From: Ruegeria discodermiae
Lineage (GTDB): Bacteria; Pseudomonadota; Alphaproteobacteria; Rhodobacterales; Rhodobacteraceae
NCBI RefSeq assembly: GCF_030758345.1
Contig: NZ_JAVAMO010000013.1
Location: 1 to 64,000, forward strand
Reading direction: 5' to 3'
DNA length: 64,000 nucleotides
In this document: positions 1 to 9,104 of the stretch, piece by piece
Layout of the letters: the number at the start of each line of letters is the position of its first letter
Numbering within the stretch: position 1 is the stretch's first letter
Translations under genes and position numbers: made by a program
The notes under the pieces: generated by a model
The model's input: the letters and a program-made list of their open reading frames with translations, nothing else
The model's database searches: none
Told to the model about the DNA's origin: nothing

Positions 1-415
1 AGCGGGAAGGAGACATCCGCTGCGTCGCAATAACTGCGGAGGTCTGGGCTCGAAACAGACGTTCTCCGCGCGCAGGATAAATGACTGCTATCCTGCGGAT
101 TGAAGTATTTGTTCGTTTGGTGCTCAGGGGTGTTGACCACTCAACCAGAGATCGCTTCACATAACACCCGTACTGCGATGTATGCGGTTTGTTATGACGC
201 CGACAAACACTCAATGGCTTTGAACCTGCCAATGAACGCATCTATGGGTATTGGATACCTTTATTGGCGCTACGCCTTCTAAGGGCCAAGGGCTCATAGC
301 GGTCTATCTTACTACGTAAGTTAGAATGCTTGGGCTTCCTGGGATTTATTCTCGGAGCATTGCGGGTGTCGGCAAAGCGATATCAACGCAAGAATGGCTT
401 CGCAGCACACCTCAA
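1..415. other. Region without a supported gene
   Basis: No convincing coding sequence is seen in these 415 bases. Short open frames exist but have no recognisable domain, no good ribosome binding site, or lie antisense to the dienelactone hydrolase gene. The first 90 bases contain two loosely similar GC-rich stretches (around 11-27 and 56-73, both of the type AGAC...CGC) that resemble a degenerate dispersed intergenic repeat, but no second copy was noticed in the window. Confidence 0.4.
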
Positions 416-1303
416 TTACTCCAGATGGGTTTTGAACCATTCAATTGTGCGGTCCCAGGCCAGGTTTGCCATCTCCTCGTCATAGCGTGGCGTGCTGTCA
501 TTATGAAAACCGTGGTTGGCGTTTTCGTAGATATAGGCCTCGTATACCTTGTCGTTGGCCTGCAGGGCGGCCTCAAAATCTGGCCAGCCTGCATTGATGC
601 GTTCGTCAAGCTCGCCCATCTGGACAAGCAGCGGCGCCTGAATTTTGGCCACGTCCTCGGCCGCTGGCTGGCGCCCGTAGAACGGAACACCAGCGGCCAG
701 TTCGGGATAGGCCACAGCAATTGCGCTGACCACACCGCCGCCGTAGCAGAAACCAACAGCGCCGACCTTTCCAGTACAATCATCTCGGTTCAATAGGTAT
801 TCAAAGCCATTGAAGAAATCGTTCATCAATTCGACCCGGTCCACTGTCTTTTGCAGATCGCGCCCATCCGCGTCGTTGCCTGGGTATCCTCCCACTGACG
901 TCAGACCGTCGGGGGCCAGTGCCATAAATCCGGCCTTCGCCAATCGGCGCGCCACATCTTCAATGTAGGGGTTAAGGCCGCGGTTTTCGTGGATTACCAA
1001 TACCGCGGGAAGGGGCTCTTCAACGCCGGCCGGTCGGACAAGGTAGCCGCGAACATTACCGGTTCCATTCGGTGAAGGGTAGGTGATGTAGTCCGCGTGG
1101 ATATCGGGATCGTTGAACGACACTTGCTGAGCCATCGCGTAGTTCGGGCTGAGCATGTTCAGCAGCGCGACCGCTGTCACGCCGCCGACCGCGAACTTGC
1201 CGGCGCGATCCAGGAATTGGCGCTTGGTGATCTTGCCGTGCGCGTAAAAGTCATACAGGTCCAGAAGTTCCTGGTCGAAGTCTTTTGCCGTCATGCGAGT
1301 CAT
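416..1303 (-). CDS. Dienelactone hydrolase family protein, probably exported
   Basis: An alpha/beta-hydrolase of 295 residues of the dienelactone hydrolase (YghX-like) family. The nucleophile elbow is GFCYGGG, with Cys as nucleophile as in classical dienelactone hydrolases, and the catalytic His is in NHGFH near the C-terminus. The N-terminal 60 residues hold a KRQFLDRAGKFAVGG stretch followed by a hydrophobic segment ending AMAQQ, which looks like a Tat-type signal peptide with KR in place of RR. The start is supported by AGGAG about 8 bases upstream. It lies downstream of the malonate genes on the same strand, and with the intradiol dioxygenase at 10.4 kb fits hydrolysis of a ring-cleavage lactone or ester. 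The actual substrate is unknown. Confidence 0.85.
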   Translation of the reverse strand: MTRMTAKDFDQELLDLYDFYAHGKITKRQFLDRAGKFAVGGVTAVALLNMLSPNYAMAQQVSFNDPDIHADYITYPSPNGTGNVRGYLVRPAGVEEPLPAVLVIHENRGLNPYIEDVARRLAKAGFMALAPDGLTSVGGYPGNDADGRDLQKTVDRVELMNDFFNGFEYLLNRDDCTGKVGAVGFCYGGGVVSAIAVAYPELAAGVPFYGRQPAAEDVAKIQAPLLVQMGELDERINAGWPDFEAALQANDKVYEAYIYENANHGFHNDSTPRYDEEMANLAWDRTIEWFKTHLE

Positions 1304-1392
1304 TGTGGATCTCCTGATGAGTTTGGCAGTCTGAAGGGTGGGTAGTATCCGATCTGAAGGTCTTGATTTGATTGAGCGTCTGGACGGGCTGC

Positions 1393-2916
1393 CTAAGATA
1401 CCGCCGGTGACAGTTCTTTGTTCGCGTACCGTTCGCGCAGCACGTTCTTTTGAACTTTTCCCATAGTGTTTCGTGGCAATTCCGGGACAAGTTCGTAGCG
1501 GCGCGGATGCTTAAAGCGCGACAGCTTGTCCCTGATGGTCCCCGCAATCCGATCCGTGTCAGGTTTTTCGCCTGGCTCTGCGACCAGAGCGGCGATGATT
1601 GCTTCACCGAAGTCGTTGTCGGGGACGCCGAAAACTGCCGCTTCAAGAACACCATCTACGTCGTTCAGGATGTCTTCAATTTCTTTGGGATAGACGTTGT
1701 AACCACCGGTGATGATTAGGTCCTTCGATCGGCCGACAATCGACAGATAGCCATCCTCGCTGTATTGGCCTAAGTCGCCGGTGATGAAGAACCCGTTCTC
1801 GCGCAGTTCTTCGGCCGTTTTCTCGGGCATCTGCCAATAACCGTTGAACACATTCGGGCCGCGCACTTCGATCATTCCAACTTCGCCTTGGTCCAATAGC
1901 GCTCCGGTCTCAGGGTTAGTTACGATCACCTCGGTGCCGGGTAGAGCCATGCCAACAGTTCCCGCGCGACGCTCACCACTGTAAGGATTAGAGGTGTTCA
2001 TGTTCGTTTCGGTCATGCCGTAGCGCTCAAGGATAAGGTGACCGGTCCGCGTTTCGAACGCCACGTGTGTTTCGGCCAGCAACGGGGCTGAACCGGAAAT
2101 AAACAGGCGCATGTTCCCCGTGACCTTATTGGTGAAACCTTCATCCGCTAGCAATCTGGTGTAGAAAGTGGGTACACCCATCAGAAGGGTCGAGCGCGGC
2201 AATTCCTCCAAGATCAAGCCAACGTCGAATTTTTCCATCAGCCGAACTTCGGAACCGGCAAGGAGTGATGTGTTCATCGCCACGAATAGCCCGTGCGTGT
2301 GAAAGATCGGCAGCGCGTGAATCAAGCGATCGTCGTTTGTAATCCCCCACAGATCAACGAGAGCATGGGCGTTGGATAGCAGGTTTTGATGGCTCAACAT
2401 TGCGCCCTTTGAGCGGCCTGTGGTGCCTGACGTATACAGCAACGCCGCAAGGTCATCGGGTGCGCGATCCACGGTTTCGAATACGCAGCGCTGCGCGTCT
2501 GCCTCAAGGCTCAGGCTCGGAGTATCGCCGCCGAGGGTCAGCAGCTTGGCGCCAGATTGGGTCGCCAGTTTTCCGATTTCAGCCTCGTCTTTGCTGTCGC
2601 AGACGATCATCGCAGGTTGGGCATCAGAGACGAAATACTCCAGCTCTGCCAATGTGTAAGCAGTGTTAAGCGGCAGGTAGACTGCACCTGCCTGAACCGA
2701 AGCGGCGTAGAGCGCAATCGTTTCGGCCAACTTGGGGGCTTGCACAAAGATGCGATCGCCGGGGGAAACTCCGTTGATATGCAAAACATGCGCGATCTGC
2801 GCCGCACGCTTCAAAAACGCGTGGTAGGACACCACTTGGCCATCATCGAGTTGCAGGAACGGAGCCTCGTTTCCCTCATGGTGAGCAAACAAACTATCGT
2901 AGAGGGTATTGGTCAC
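1393..2916 (-). CDS. matB: Malonyl-CoA synthetase (AMP-forming)
   Basis: An ANL-superfamily ligase of 507 residues that activates malonate with ATP and CoA. The P-loop-like motif YTSGTTGRSKGAML, the YGMTET motif, the GRSKDLIITGGYNVYP hinge region and the C-terminal lysine in NTMGKVQKN are all present. The MatB assignment rests on family resemblance and above all on the gene immediately upstream, malonyl-CoA decarboxylase: the two overlap as GTGA, so the start codon is GTG. The pair converts malonate to malonyl-CoA and then acetyl-CoA in the cytoplasm. A broader methylmalonate specificity is possible. Confidence 0.9.
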   Translation of the reverse strand: MTNTLYDSLFAHHEGNEAPFLQLDDGQVVSYHAFLKRAAQIAHVLHINGVSPGDRIFVQAPKLAETIALYAASVQAGAVYLPLNTAYTLAELEYFVSDAQPAMIVCDSKDEAEIGKLATQSGAKLLTLGGDTPSLSLEADAQRCVFETVDRAPDDLAALLYTSGTTGRSKGAMLSHQNLLSNAHALVDLWGITNDDRLIHALPIFHTHGLFVAMNTSLLAGSEVRLMEKFDVGLILEELPRSTLLMGVPTFYTRLLADEGFTNKVTGNMRLFISGSAPLLAETHVAFETRTGHLILERYGMTETNMNTSNPYSGERRAGTVGMALPGTEVIVTNPETGALLDQGEVGMIEVRGPNVFNGYWQMPEKTAEELRENGFFITGDLGQYSEDGYLSIVGRSKDLIITGGYNVYPKEIEDILNDVDGVLEAAVFGVPDNDFGEAIIAALVAEPGEKPDTDRIAGTIRDKLSRFKHPRRYELVPELPRNTMGKVQKNVLRERYANKELSPAVS

Positions 2917-4211
2917 TCTGTATGTTCCCTTGGCTTGGCAGCAAGTGCGGCGGTTGATGCCGCGCGAACTGAACGCGAGGCTTCGATTGTCGCGTGTGTT
3001 GCAAATTCTTCGTGATGACGCTCTGTTTTGTTCAAATCATAAAGGTAGTTGACCATTGCACCGCCGGATTGTGATCGTCCGTTTGGCGATAAATCGGCTT
3101 CGGCGTGCAACTCGTGCAACTCGGCACCATTGCCGAGGTGGAAGCGGGCCACGGGATCCAACGGCATCCCATCCTCGCGCTTTGCGAACAACAGGTATCG
3201 GGCGGCCATTGCGCGCAAATCTTGCGCCGAGGTCGTTGCCTCAAGCACGGCCTCGGCGGCGTGGCCGTGCTCAGGGTGTTCTGTCTCGCCCGCCAACCAA
3301 CGGTTAAGCCCTGGTATTGGCGACAAGGTCACAAAGGTATCAATCCCCTGAAGCTCTCGCGACAGCTCGGTCACAACCTGTTTGATCAACAGGTTTCCAA
3401 AGCTGATACCCAGTAAACCCTTCTGGCAATTTGAAATGGAATAGAACGCCGCGACTTTTGCTTGTTCGGCTTGTATCGGTTCCCGACCTTCGGACAAAAG
3501 CGCATCAATTGCGTCTGGAACTTCATCCGTCAGAGCAACTTCGACAAAAATCAGCGGTTCATCCGGCATCGAAGGATGGAAGAACGCGAAGCAACGACGA
3601 TCCGGCGGATAGAGCCTGCGTCGCAGATCGTCCAGATCGCTGATCTGATGGACTGCCTCATAGGCAACGATCTTGTCCAGAACGCGGGCTGGAGTATCCC
3701 AACTGATTTGTTTGAGGACAAGAAAGCCCCGATTGAACCAGCTCCGCAACAAATGGATGAAGTCAATATCTGTTCGTTTGAGCTCGGGGTTGGATTTGAG
3801 AAAGCGCAACAGGTCAACGCGCATTGCTACGAGTTCTTGTGTCGCGCCGGAGGGTTGGTTCAATCGACGCAACAACTCTTGCCGTCTGGGTTCCGCGACT
3901 TCACTAACCTTTTGATATAAATCGACACTTCTGTCGTTGGCATAGAGGCTTGCCACTTCGGCAAGCTGATCCGCGTCCAGCTCAAGTTGGTTATTCAAAT
4001 AGGCAAAAAACTCCAATTTCTCGGTGTCTTCCAAGGTCTGGTAGCGATCAAGAATTGTGGAGGCGAGGGTGAAACCCGATACTTCGCCTTCGGCGGACAA
4101 CAAGGCCTCACAAAGCTCCACAATGGATCGATTGTCATCGTTTCCGCGCCTTTTGCCGGGACGGTCGAACAGCTGATTCAGCAGATCGCCCAGAAACCAG
4201 TTCCGCTGCAT
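2913..4211 (-). CDS. matA: Malonyl-CoA decarboxylase
   Basis: A 432-residue malonyl-CoA decarboxylase (MLYCD family), which releases CO2 from malonyl-CoA to give acetyl-CoA. The two highly conserved family blocks are visible: FFHPSMPDEPLIFVEVALT and, about 60 residues later, FYSISNCQKGLLGISFGN. The N-terminal half is the helical domain typical of the family. It starts at an ATG 1 base after the upstream GntR gene ends and overlaps the start of the malonyl-CoA synthetase by 4 bases, so the three form one operon of the matR-matA-matB type known from rhizobia. No malonate carrier follows them; the TRAP transporter at 7.4 kb is a candidate (inference). Confidence 0.93.
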   Translation of the reverse strand: MQRNWFLGDLLNQLFDRPGKRRGNDDNRSIVELCEALLSAEGEVSGFTLASTILDRYQTLEDTEKLEFFAYLNNQLELDADQLAEVASLYANDRSVDLYQKVSEVAEPRRQELLRRLNQPSGATQELVAMRVDLLRFLKSNPELKRTDIDFIHLLRSWFNRGFLVLKQISWDTPARVLDKIVAYEAVHQISDLDDLRRRLYPPDRRCFAFFHPSMPDEPLIFVEVALTDEVPDAIDALLSEGREPIQAEQAKVAAFYSISNCQKGLLGISFGNLLIKQVVTELSRELQGIDTFVTLSPIPGLNRWLAGETEHPEHGHAAEAVLEATTSAQDLRAMAARYLLFAKREDGMPLDPVARFHLGNGAELHELHAEADLSPNGRSQSGGAMVNYLYDLNKTERHHEEFATHATIEASRSVRAASTAALAAKPREHTE

Positions 4212-4212
4212 T

Positions 4213-4878
4213 TCAGGACTCCATCTGACTGCTCAGGTACTCACCCGTTCGGCGGTAGTGATTGATCAAGTGCCGGGTTGCGCTGTCCGCGTCGTGGTCG
4301 AGTGCGGCATCCAGGATTTGCTGGTGTTCGGCAGCAATATCGCGTTTTTTGTAACTTGGCCCTCCCGCCGCCAGATAACGATAGCGAATGTTGAGGTCGT
4401 AAAGCTGCGAGCAATACCGTAGCAACAACGGCAGTTTTGCATTTTCCAACAAAGCCATATGAAACGCTTTGTGGGCGTCTTCGAAGTCCGGTGCACCTTT
4501 TTGACTGGCCTTTTTCATATGGTGATGACGCAAGACAAGCCTGTCCTCCCAAGCTCCTTCTGCATTGGCGATGGAAGCGCGCAGCGCTGTTTCCTCGAGG
4601 TTGCATCGCAGCAATAGTATTTCCTCGAAGTTGGATTTGCTGACTGGCGCTGCTCGAAATCCGCGCTGATCGATCCTCTCGACCAGCATATCAGAGGTCA
4701 GAAGGCTAAGCGCTTCGCGAACCGGGCTTGCGCCTGTATCCAGAAGACCACGGAGTTGTTCGATCTTGAGCTTCTGGCCGGGAGGCAACTCACCTGTGAG
4801 AATCATACCGCGCAGCCGTCGATACGCACCATGAGTGGCTGATTTCTCTTTGCCCTCAGTATCAAGCATGACGTCCAT
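4213..4878 (-). CDS. GntR/FCD transcriptional regulator of the malonate operon (MatR-like)
   Basis: A 221-residue GntR-family regulator. The N-terminal winged helix-turn-helix is seen in YRRLRGMILTGELPPGQKLK followed by ASPVREALSLLTSDMLV; the rest is an all-helical FCD ligand-binding domain. It is the first gene of the operon with malonyl-CoA decarboxylase and synthetase, the same arrangement as matR-matA-matB, so malonate or malonyl-CoA is the likely effector. This is inferred from context. Its operator is probably in the short gap upstream of it or in the divergent region near 5.32 kb. Confidence 0.85.
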   Translation of the reverse strand: MDVMLDTEGKEKSATHGAYRRLRGMILTGELPPGQKLKIEQLRGLLDTGASPVREALSLLTSDMLVERIDQRGFRAAPVSKSNFEEILLLRCNLEETALRASIANAEGAWEDRLVLRHHHMKKASQKGAPDFEDAHKAFHMALLENAKLPLLLRYCSQLYDLNIRYRYLAAGGPSYKKRDIAAEHQQILDAALDHDADSATRHLINHYRRTGEYLSSQMES

Positions 4879-4920
4879 ATCCGACTGTTCCTCTTTGAAT
4901 GCGCAATCTTTGAAGTGCCT

Positions 4921-5307
4921 TTAACTGAGGGCACTTGTTCCGGTCGATAGGCCGACTGAGAGGTTCAGAGAGCCTTCGTTGATCATCCAGCGCCGAAGAA
5001 CAAAACTGCGCGCCCCGCTTTTATGCATCGGATCGTCCTCGGCCAGCTTTCGAGCGGCCTCAAGGCTGTCGGCGCGATAGATGATCAGGCCCATTCCCTG
5101 CATATGCTCACCGGTTTCATCCGACATTGGCCCGGCAAAAGCCAGCTGACCCGAACGTTCAAGCTGCGCCTGATATGCCAGGTGATCGGGCAGTGAAGCC
5201 TTCACATCTTCGGGCGCTTTGGCTGGTGTGCTCAGAGCAACATAAAGCTCCAAAGCCATTGCGCCGCGGTTCTTTGCTTCTGATTTGTAGTCCGCCCAAG
5301 CAACCAT
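4921..5307 (-). CDS. YciI-like domain protein
   Basis: A small protein of 128 residues with a YciI-like ferredoxin-fold domain (residues about 17-110). The conserved HLAYQAQLERSGQLAFAGP and DDPMHKSGARSF blocks, which hold the His and Asp residues of the family, are visible. Members are often linked to catabolism of aromatic or lactone compounds, but their reactions are mostly uncharacterised; a few act as muconolactone-isomerase-like or dehydrochlorinating enzymes. The start is supported by GGAGAG upstream. It is divergent from the FAH-family gene at 5.39 kb and lies just upstream of the GntR gene on the same strand. Confidence 0.75.
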   Translation of the reverse strand: MVAWADYKSEAKNRGAMALELYVALSTPAKAPEDVKASLPDHLAYQAQLERSGQLAFAGPMSDETGEHMQGMGLIIYRADSLEAARKLAEDDPMHKSGARSFVLRRWMINEGSLNLSVGLSTGTSALS

Positions 5308-5392
5308 TAGCGCTCTCCAAAAATATCGATATTATTTGACATATTGCAAAATAGTCGGCAAAAATCAAGCGAACTGAAATGGATGGTAAAAA
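5308..5392. promoter_or_regulatory. Divergent promoter region with a 12-bp palindrome
   Basis: This short AT-rich gap separates the leftward YciI/MatR/MatAB genes from the rightward FAH-TRAP operon. It contains the perfect palindrome AATATCGATATT (5322-5333), directly followed by a quasi-palindrome ATTTGACATATTGCAAAAT (5333-5351). A GntR-type regulator usually binds such a site, and the MatR-like gene is close by; the link is inferred. Confidence 0.45.
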
Positions 5393-6277
5393 ATGAAATA
5401 CCTGGTGGGAGAGACTTCGGAAGGCACTGCGGTTTTTGCCGTAAGTGGCGAAAATGCAGTAAATTTAACGTCTTTAGACGCTGGTGTTGGCGCAGATCTG
5501 ATGGGACTGATTGCCAATCCGGGTTTGAGCGACTCACTCGCCGATAAAATCTCGGCAGCAGTGTCTGTGCCGGTCTCGACTATCACCCCGGCTTTGCCAG
5601 TGGCCGCCCCCGGCACTACTATTTGCATGGGATTGAACTATACCGACCACATCAAAGAAGGTGGATACGACATCCCCGAGTACCCCACGCTGTTCATGCG
5701 TGGAAAGAACTCAATCATGGCGGCTGGCAAACCCATGGTGCGACCGGTGGCTTCCGAGCATTTTGACTACGAAGCGGAATTGATGCTGATTGTTGGCAAG
5801 CGCGGTCGTCATATCTCGGAGGAGGACGCGCTGGACCATGTGTTTGGGTATACCGTTTTCAACGATGGATCGGTGCGAGACTATCAGCGCAAAACGGTAC
5901 AATGGACACCGGGCAAGAATTTTGACGACACCGGAGCAATTGGTCCTTTCACGGTTACCCCGGATGAGTTGCCCGAGGGCGCTGCCGGTCTGAAGATCGA
6001 AAGCCGCGTTGGTGATGAGATTCTGCAAAGTTCAAACACCGCCAACATGATCTGGGGTGTTCGTCAGGTGATCGCGACAATTTCAGAATTTATGACGCTT
6101 GAGCCGGGTGATCTGATTGCATTGGGAACACCGCCAGGTGTGGGTCACGCAAAGAAACCCGACCCACGATGGCTGAAACCGGGCGAGATCGTTGAGGTCG
6201 AAATCGAAGGTATCGGCATCTGCGCCAGCCCGATCGTTGACGAAAAAGATACCAGATCGAAGGTGGCCGCAGAATGA
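5393..6277 (+). CDS. Fumarylacetoacetate hydrolase (FAH) family protein
   Basis: A 294-residue FAH-superfamily enzyme; these are divalent-metal hydrolases, isomerases or decarboxylases acting on 1,3-diketo or 2-oxo acids. The first metal-binding segment is FDYEAELMLIVGKRG and the second is in VFNDGSVRDYQRK; the conserved end GDLIALGTPPGVG is intact. The N-terminal ~75 residues form the smaller variable domain. It opens the long rightward operon and overlaps the next gene as ATGA. The context (ring-cleavage dioxygenase, dienelactone hydrolase) suggests hydrolysis of a ring-cleavage product, but the exact substrate cannot be read from sequence. Confidence 0.87.
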   Translation: MKYLVGETSEGTAVFAVSGENAVNLTSLDAGVGADLMGLIANPGLSDSLADKISAAVSVPVSTITPALPVAAPGTTICMGLNYTDHIKEGGYDIPEYPTLFMRGKNSIMAAGKPMVRPVASEHFDYEAELMLIVGKRGRHISEEDALDHVFGYTVFNDGSVRDYQRKTVQWTPGKNFDDTGAIGPFTVTPDELPEGAAGLKIESRVGDEILQSSNTANMIWGVRQVIATISEFMTLEPGDLIALGTPPGVGHAKKPDPRWLKPGEIVEVEIEGIGICASPIVDEKDTRSKVAAE

Positions 6278-6939
6278 GTGCACCAACCGGGGCAGAGCTG
6301 GAGACACTTCGCGCCAAGGCGCAGCAAGATCATCGTGATCTGCGCGAACGCATTCCCCGTCTGTCGGATGACGCGATCGCCCTAATCCTGCGCGATTCCC
6401 GGTCTCACTACACGTGGACAGAAAAACCGGTCCCCGACGAGTTGCTTGAAGAGATCTACGACATCACCATCAACGGCGCGACCAGCATGAACACGCTGCC
6501 TGCGCGGTTCATTTTTGTCAAAAGCGCCGAGGGCAAAGAGCGTCTGGCCAAGTCTTTGAAACCAAAGAACGTGCCAAAGATGATGAACGCGCCAGTCACG
6601 GCCATCATTGCCTACGACTTAGAGTTCTGGAAGGAGCTGTCCTTTCTTTTCCCGCACGAAGATCGTCGGCCATTGTTCGAAAACAATCCCGACTACGTGG
6701 CCGACACTGCGTTTCGCAACGGCACGCTTCAGGGCGCTTACTTCATGATCGCGGCCCGGGCCGTCGGGTTGGACGTTGGCGCCATGTCAGGCTTTTCGAA
6801 CAAGATCGTCGACGAGGAATTCTTCGCGGGCACGACGCTCAAGTCGAACTTCCTTTGCAATCTGGGCTACGCGGACGAAACCGGATTGTTTCACAAGCTG
6901 CCGCGTTTTCCGTTTGAAAAGGTTTGCTCATATGCATGA
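6274..6939 (+). CDS. Nitroreductase family, RutE-like (malonic semialdehyde reductase-type)
   Basis: An FMN-dependent nitroreductase-fold protein of 221 residues. It matches the RutE/YdfI subfamily pattern: SRSHYTWTEKPVPDELL near the N-terminus, NGATSMNTLPARFIFV, and FRNGTLQGAYFMIAARAVGLDVG in the middle. RutE reduces malonic semialdehyde to 3-hydroxypropionate; that activity would suit a locus that also makes and uses malonate, but other enals or quinones are possible. It is translationally coupled (ATGA) to the preceding FAH-family gene and is followed 12 bases later by osmC. Confidence 0.8.
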   Translation: MSAPTGAELETLRAKAQQDHRDLRERIPRLSDDAIALILRDSRSHYTWTEKPVPDELLEEIYDITINGATSMNTLPARFIFVKSAEGKERLAKSLKPKNVPKMMNAPVTAIIAYDLEFWKELSFLFPHEDRRPLFENNPDYVADTAFRNGTLQGAYFMIAARAVGLDVGAMSGFSNKIVDEEFFAGTTLKSNFLCNLGYADETGLFHKLPRFPFEKVCSYA

Positions 6940-6951
6940 GGAGGGGACGCA

Positions 6952-7410
6952 GTGGCGATGAAAGTGAAACCTGTCGTGACGTATCGCACGACGGCTCAAT
7001 GCCCGACACACTCGCGCACCGAGATCCCAATTCGCGATTTGGACGTGATTATCGACGAGCCCGTCGAACGGGGCGGAACAAATCTTGGCCCGTCTCCGAC
7101 TGAGACCGCAATGGCTGCTCTGATCGCCTGCACAAATGTCATCGGGCACAAGAATGCGCACCGTTTGGGAATCGATCTTGGCACCGTGACAATCGGCGCG
7201 AAATGCAGGCTGGATCGGCGTGGTGTCCTAATGGAAGAGGAGATCGAGGTCCCGTTTCCCGAAATTGAACTCACCGTGAATTGTGAAACGCCCGCCAGTC
7301 AGGAGGATTTGACACGCGTGGGCGTGGAGACAGCCAAGTATTGCGCCATCGCAAAACTGTTCGAAGCGGCAGGCACCGACCTGACCGTCAACTGGGTCAA
7401 AGCAAACTAG
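6952..7410 (+). CDS. OsmC-like peroxiredoxin family protein
   Basis: A 152-residue OsmC-fold protein. The pattern GPSPTETAMAALIACTNVIGH carries the first conserved cysteine, and CETPASQEDLTRVGVETAKYC supplies a second, as in thiol peroxidases of this family. GTG at 6952 is preferred to ATG at 6958 because AGGAGG sits 7 bases upstream of it. It probably protects against organic hydroperoxides formed near the oxidative enzymes of the same operon (inference). Confidence 0.8.
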   Translation: MAMKVKPVVTYRTTAQCPTHSRTEIPIRDLDVIIDEPVERGGTNLGPSPTETAMAALIACTNVIGHKNAHRLGIDLGTVTIGAKCRLDRRGVLMEEEIEVPFPEIELTVNCETPASQEDLTRVGVETAKYCAIAKLFEAAGTDLTVNWVKAN

Positions 7411-7448
7411 TGGAAATTGAATGACCCATCTTTCTGGGAGGAGAGACA

Positions 7449-8522
7449 ATGAAAAACTGGACCAAGCGCAGTCTGTTGGGTATTGCCGTGGCAAGCACTA
7501 TGGCACTGTCAGTCGAAGCAGAAGAGACCATTTCAGCTGTCGTAATTGATGGTTACCCGGACCGGGCCTTGTGGGTGAAAGAATTCACAAACTTCTTTAT
7601 TCCCGAAGTGGATAAGCGGCTGGCCGAGTCCGGCAACTACAAGATGAACTGGCAGGAGAACTATGGCGGCTCAATCGTAAAACCCAAAGGTGTTCTGGAA
7701 GGCGTACAGCTGGGTTTGGGGGACGTTGGCATCGTCACAACCATCTTCCATTCATCCAAGCTGCCCAGTCAGGGGATCTCGGGCTCGACACCATTCGTCG
7801 CGTCGGATGCCCGCGCGGTGGCCAAAGCCGTGGATGAGATCGCGCGAGAATACCCGGCAATGCAGAATGAGTTCGCTGCGCAAAATCAGGTCTATCTGGC
7901 GACGGGCGTTGTGCTCGACACATATCAGATGTTCTGCTCAGAGCCAGTCGAGAAGGTTGCAGACCTTGAAGGACGCAAAATCGCGGGTGCCGGCCTGAAC
8001 CTGCGCTACCTCGAGGGTATCAAGGATGCGGCGGGCGTTCGCGGTGGCCTCACTGATTTCTACAACATGGTTCAAACCGGCCTTGTCGATTGTGTGATGA
8101 TTTGGCCGGAAGCTTCCAAGACGTTCAAAATCGTCGAAGTGGCCCCTTACATGTTGAAGGCGGACCTTGGCGCGGTGAATACTAAGACAGTCACCGTCAA
8201 CGCCGATTACTGGGCGAATCTGCCCGATGAGGTCAAAGACGTACTACAGGCCGTGGCTATCGACTACCGTGACCACGTGGCAGGCATTGCGATGGATCGA
8301 GCCGCTGCGTCACGAGATGCCTTTGTAGAAGCTGGCGGATCGATCATTGAAATCTCGGATGAAGACCGCGCTGCTTGGGCAAATGCGATGCCCAATGTTG
8401 CGCAGGAATGGGCTGCAACGCTGAATGAGAACGGCGAGCAGGGCACGGATATGCTGGCCGCTTATCTCGGCAAGCTTCAGGATGCCGGTTTCACTGGTGT
8501 GCGCGACTGGACGGCCGAATAA
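7449..8522 (+). CDS. TRAP transporter substrate-binding protein (DctP family)
   Basis: A 357-residue periplasmic solute receptor of a tripartite ATP-independent transporter. A signal peptide is visible (KKNW-type start, then LLGIAVASTMALSVEAEE). The body has the DctP-type pattern: a LEGVQLGLGDVGIV segment, a central LEGRKIAGAGLNLRYL block and DFYNMVQTGLVDCVMIWPEA. GGGAGGAGAG precedes the ATG. The membrane subunits follow directly, so the three genes form one transporter. The ligand is probably an organic anion; malonate or an aromatic carboxylate would match the surrounding enzymes, but nothing in the sequence fixes it. Confidence 0.9.
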   Translation: MKNWTKRSLLGIAVASTMALSVEAEETISAVVIDGYPDRALWVKEFTNFFIPEVDKRLAESGNYKMNWQENYGGSIVKPKGVLEGVQLGLGDVGIVTTIFHSSKLPSQGISGSTPFVASDARAVAKAVDEIAREYPAMQNEFAAQNQVYLATGVVLDTYQMFCSEPVEKVADLEGRKIAGAGLNLRYLEGIKDAAGVRGGLTDFYNMVQTGLVDCVMIWPEASKTFKIVEVAPYMLKADLGAVNTKTVTVNADYWANLPDEVKDVLQAVAIDYRDHVAGIAMDRAAASRDAFVEAGGSIIEISDEDRAAWANAMPNVAQEWAATLNENGEQGTDMLAAYLGKLQDAGFTGVRDWTAE

Positions 8523-8552
8523 TCGTTCAGCGACCCGAGAAAGGGGCCATAC

Positions 8553-9104
8553 ATGCTGAAGACCGCAGTCGACGTTCTGTCGCGTGTCGCCAATTCGCTT
8601 GCAATAACTGCCAACGCTTTGGGCACGCTCGTCGTCCTTGCGTTGGTGGTCATTCTGAATTTCGACGTCGTTGCGCGCGGACTGTTTTCGGCTCCGCTTC
8701 GAGGCACTTATGAAATGGTGCAGTTTTCGGTCGTGATGATCGTTTTCCTGCAACTGGCCGACGTGGTCAGAGTGGATCGGCTGACGCGCTCGGACGGGTT
8801 TCTGAACCTGCTGCATCATCGCCGCCCTGGTCTGACGGGCAATCTGAGGCGCATCATCAATGCCATCTCGGCAATCTTCATGGGCCTAATTGCCTATGTA
8901 ACCTTTCCGGAATTCCTGCACATGTGGGAGACGCAGGACTACTTCGGAGTTCCGGGTCTTTTCACACTGCCATGGTGGCCGGTCAAACTGGTCATCGCGT
9001 GCGGTACTGCGCTTGCCTGCGTGATCTTCCTGCTCAAGGTTGTCACGGCGCAGGACCGCCCGCATCTAATTCGCACCCCTGAACATGACGAGGCCGCAGA
9101 ATGA
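8553..9104 (+). CDS. TRAP transporter small permease (DctQ family)
   Basis: A 183-residue membrane protein with four predicted transmembrane segments (about residues 15-38, 55-72, 97-117 and 138-160), typical of the small DctQ subunit. The conserved FDVVARGLFSAPLRGTYEM segment is present in loop 1. It lies between the solute-binding gene (30 bases upstream) and the large permease, which it overlaps as ATGA. Confidence 0.88.
   Translation: MLKTAVDVLSRVANSLAITANALGTLVVLALVVILNFDVVARGLFSAPLRGTYEMVQFSVVMIVFLQLADVVRVDRLTRSDGFLNLLHHRRPGLTGNLRRIINAISAIFMGLIAYVTFPEFLHMWETQDYFGVPGLFTLPWWPVKLVIACGTALACVIFLLKVVTAQDRPHLIRTPEHDEAAE

Noticed and set aside
100-282. Small rightward frame at the left end
   Set aside because: It begins with TTG, has no ribosome site and no recognisable domain, and its composition looks random.
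326-796. 156-codon rightward frame
   Set aside because: Most of it is antisense to the well-supported dienelactone hydrolase gene.
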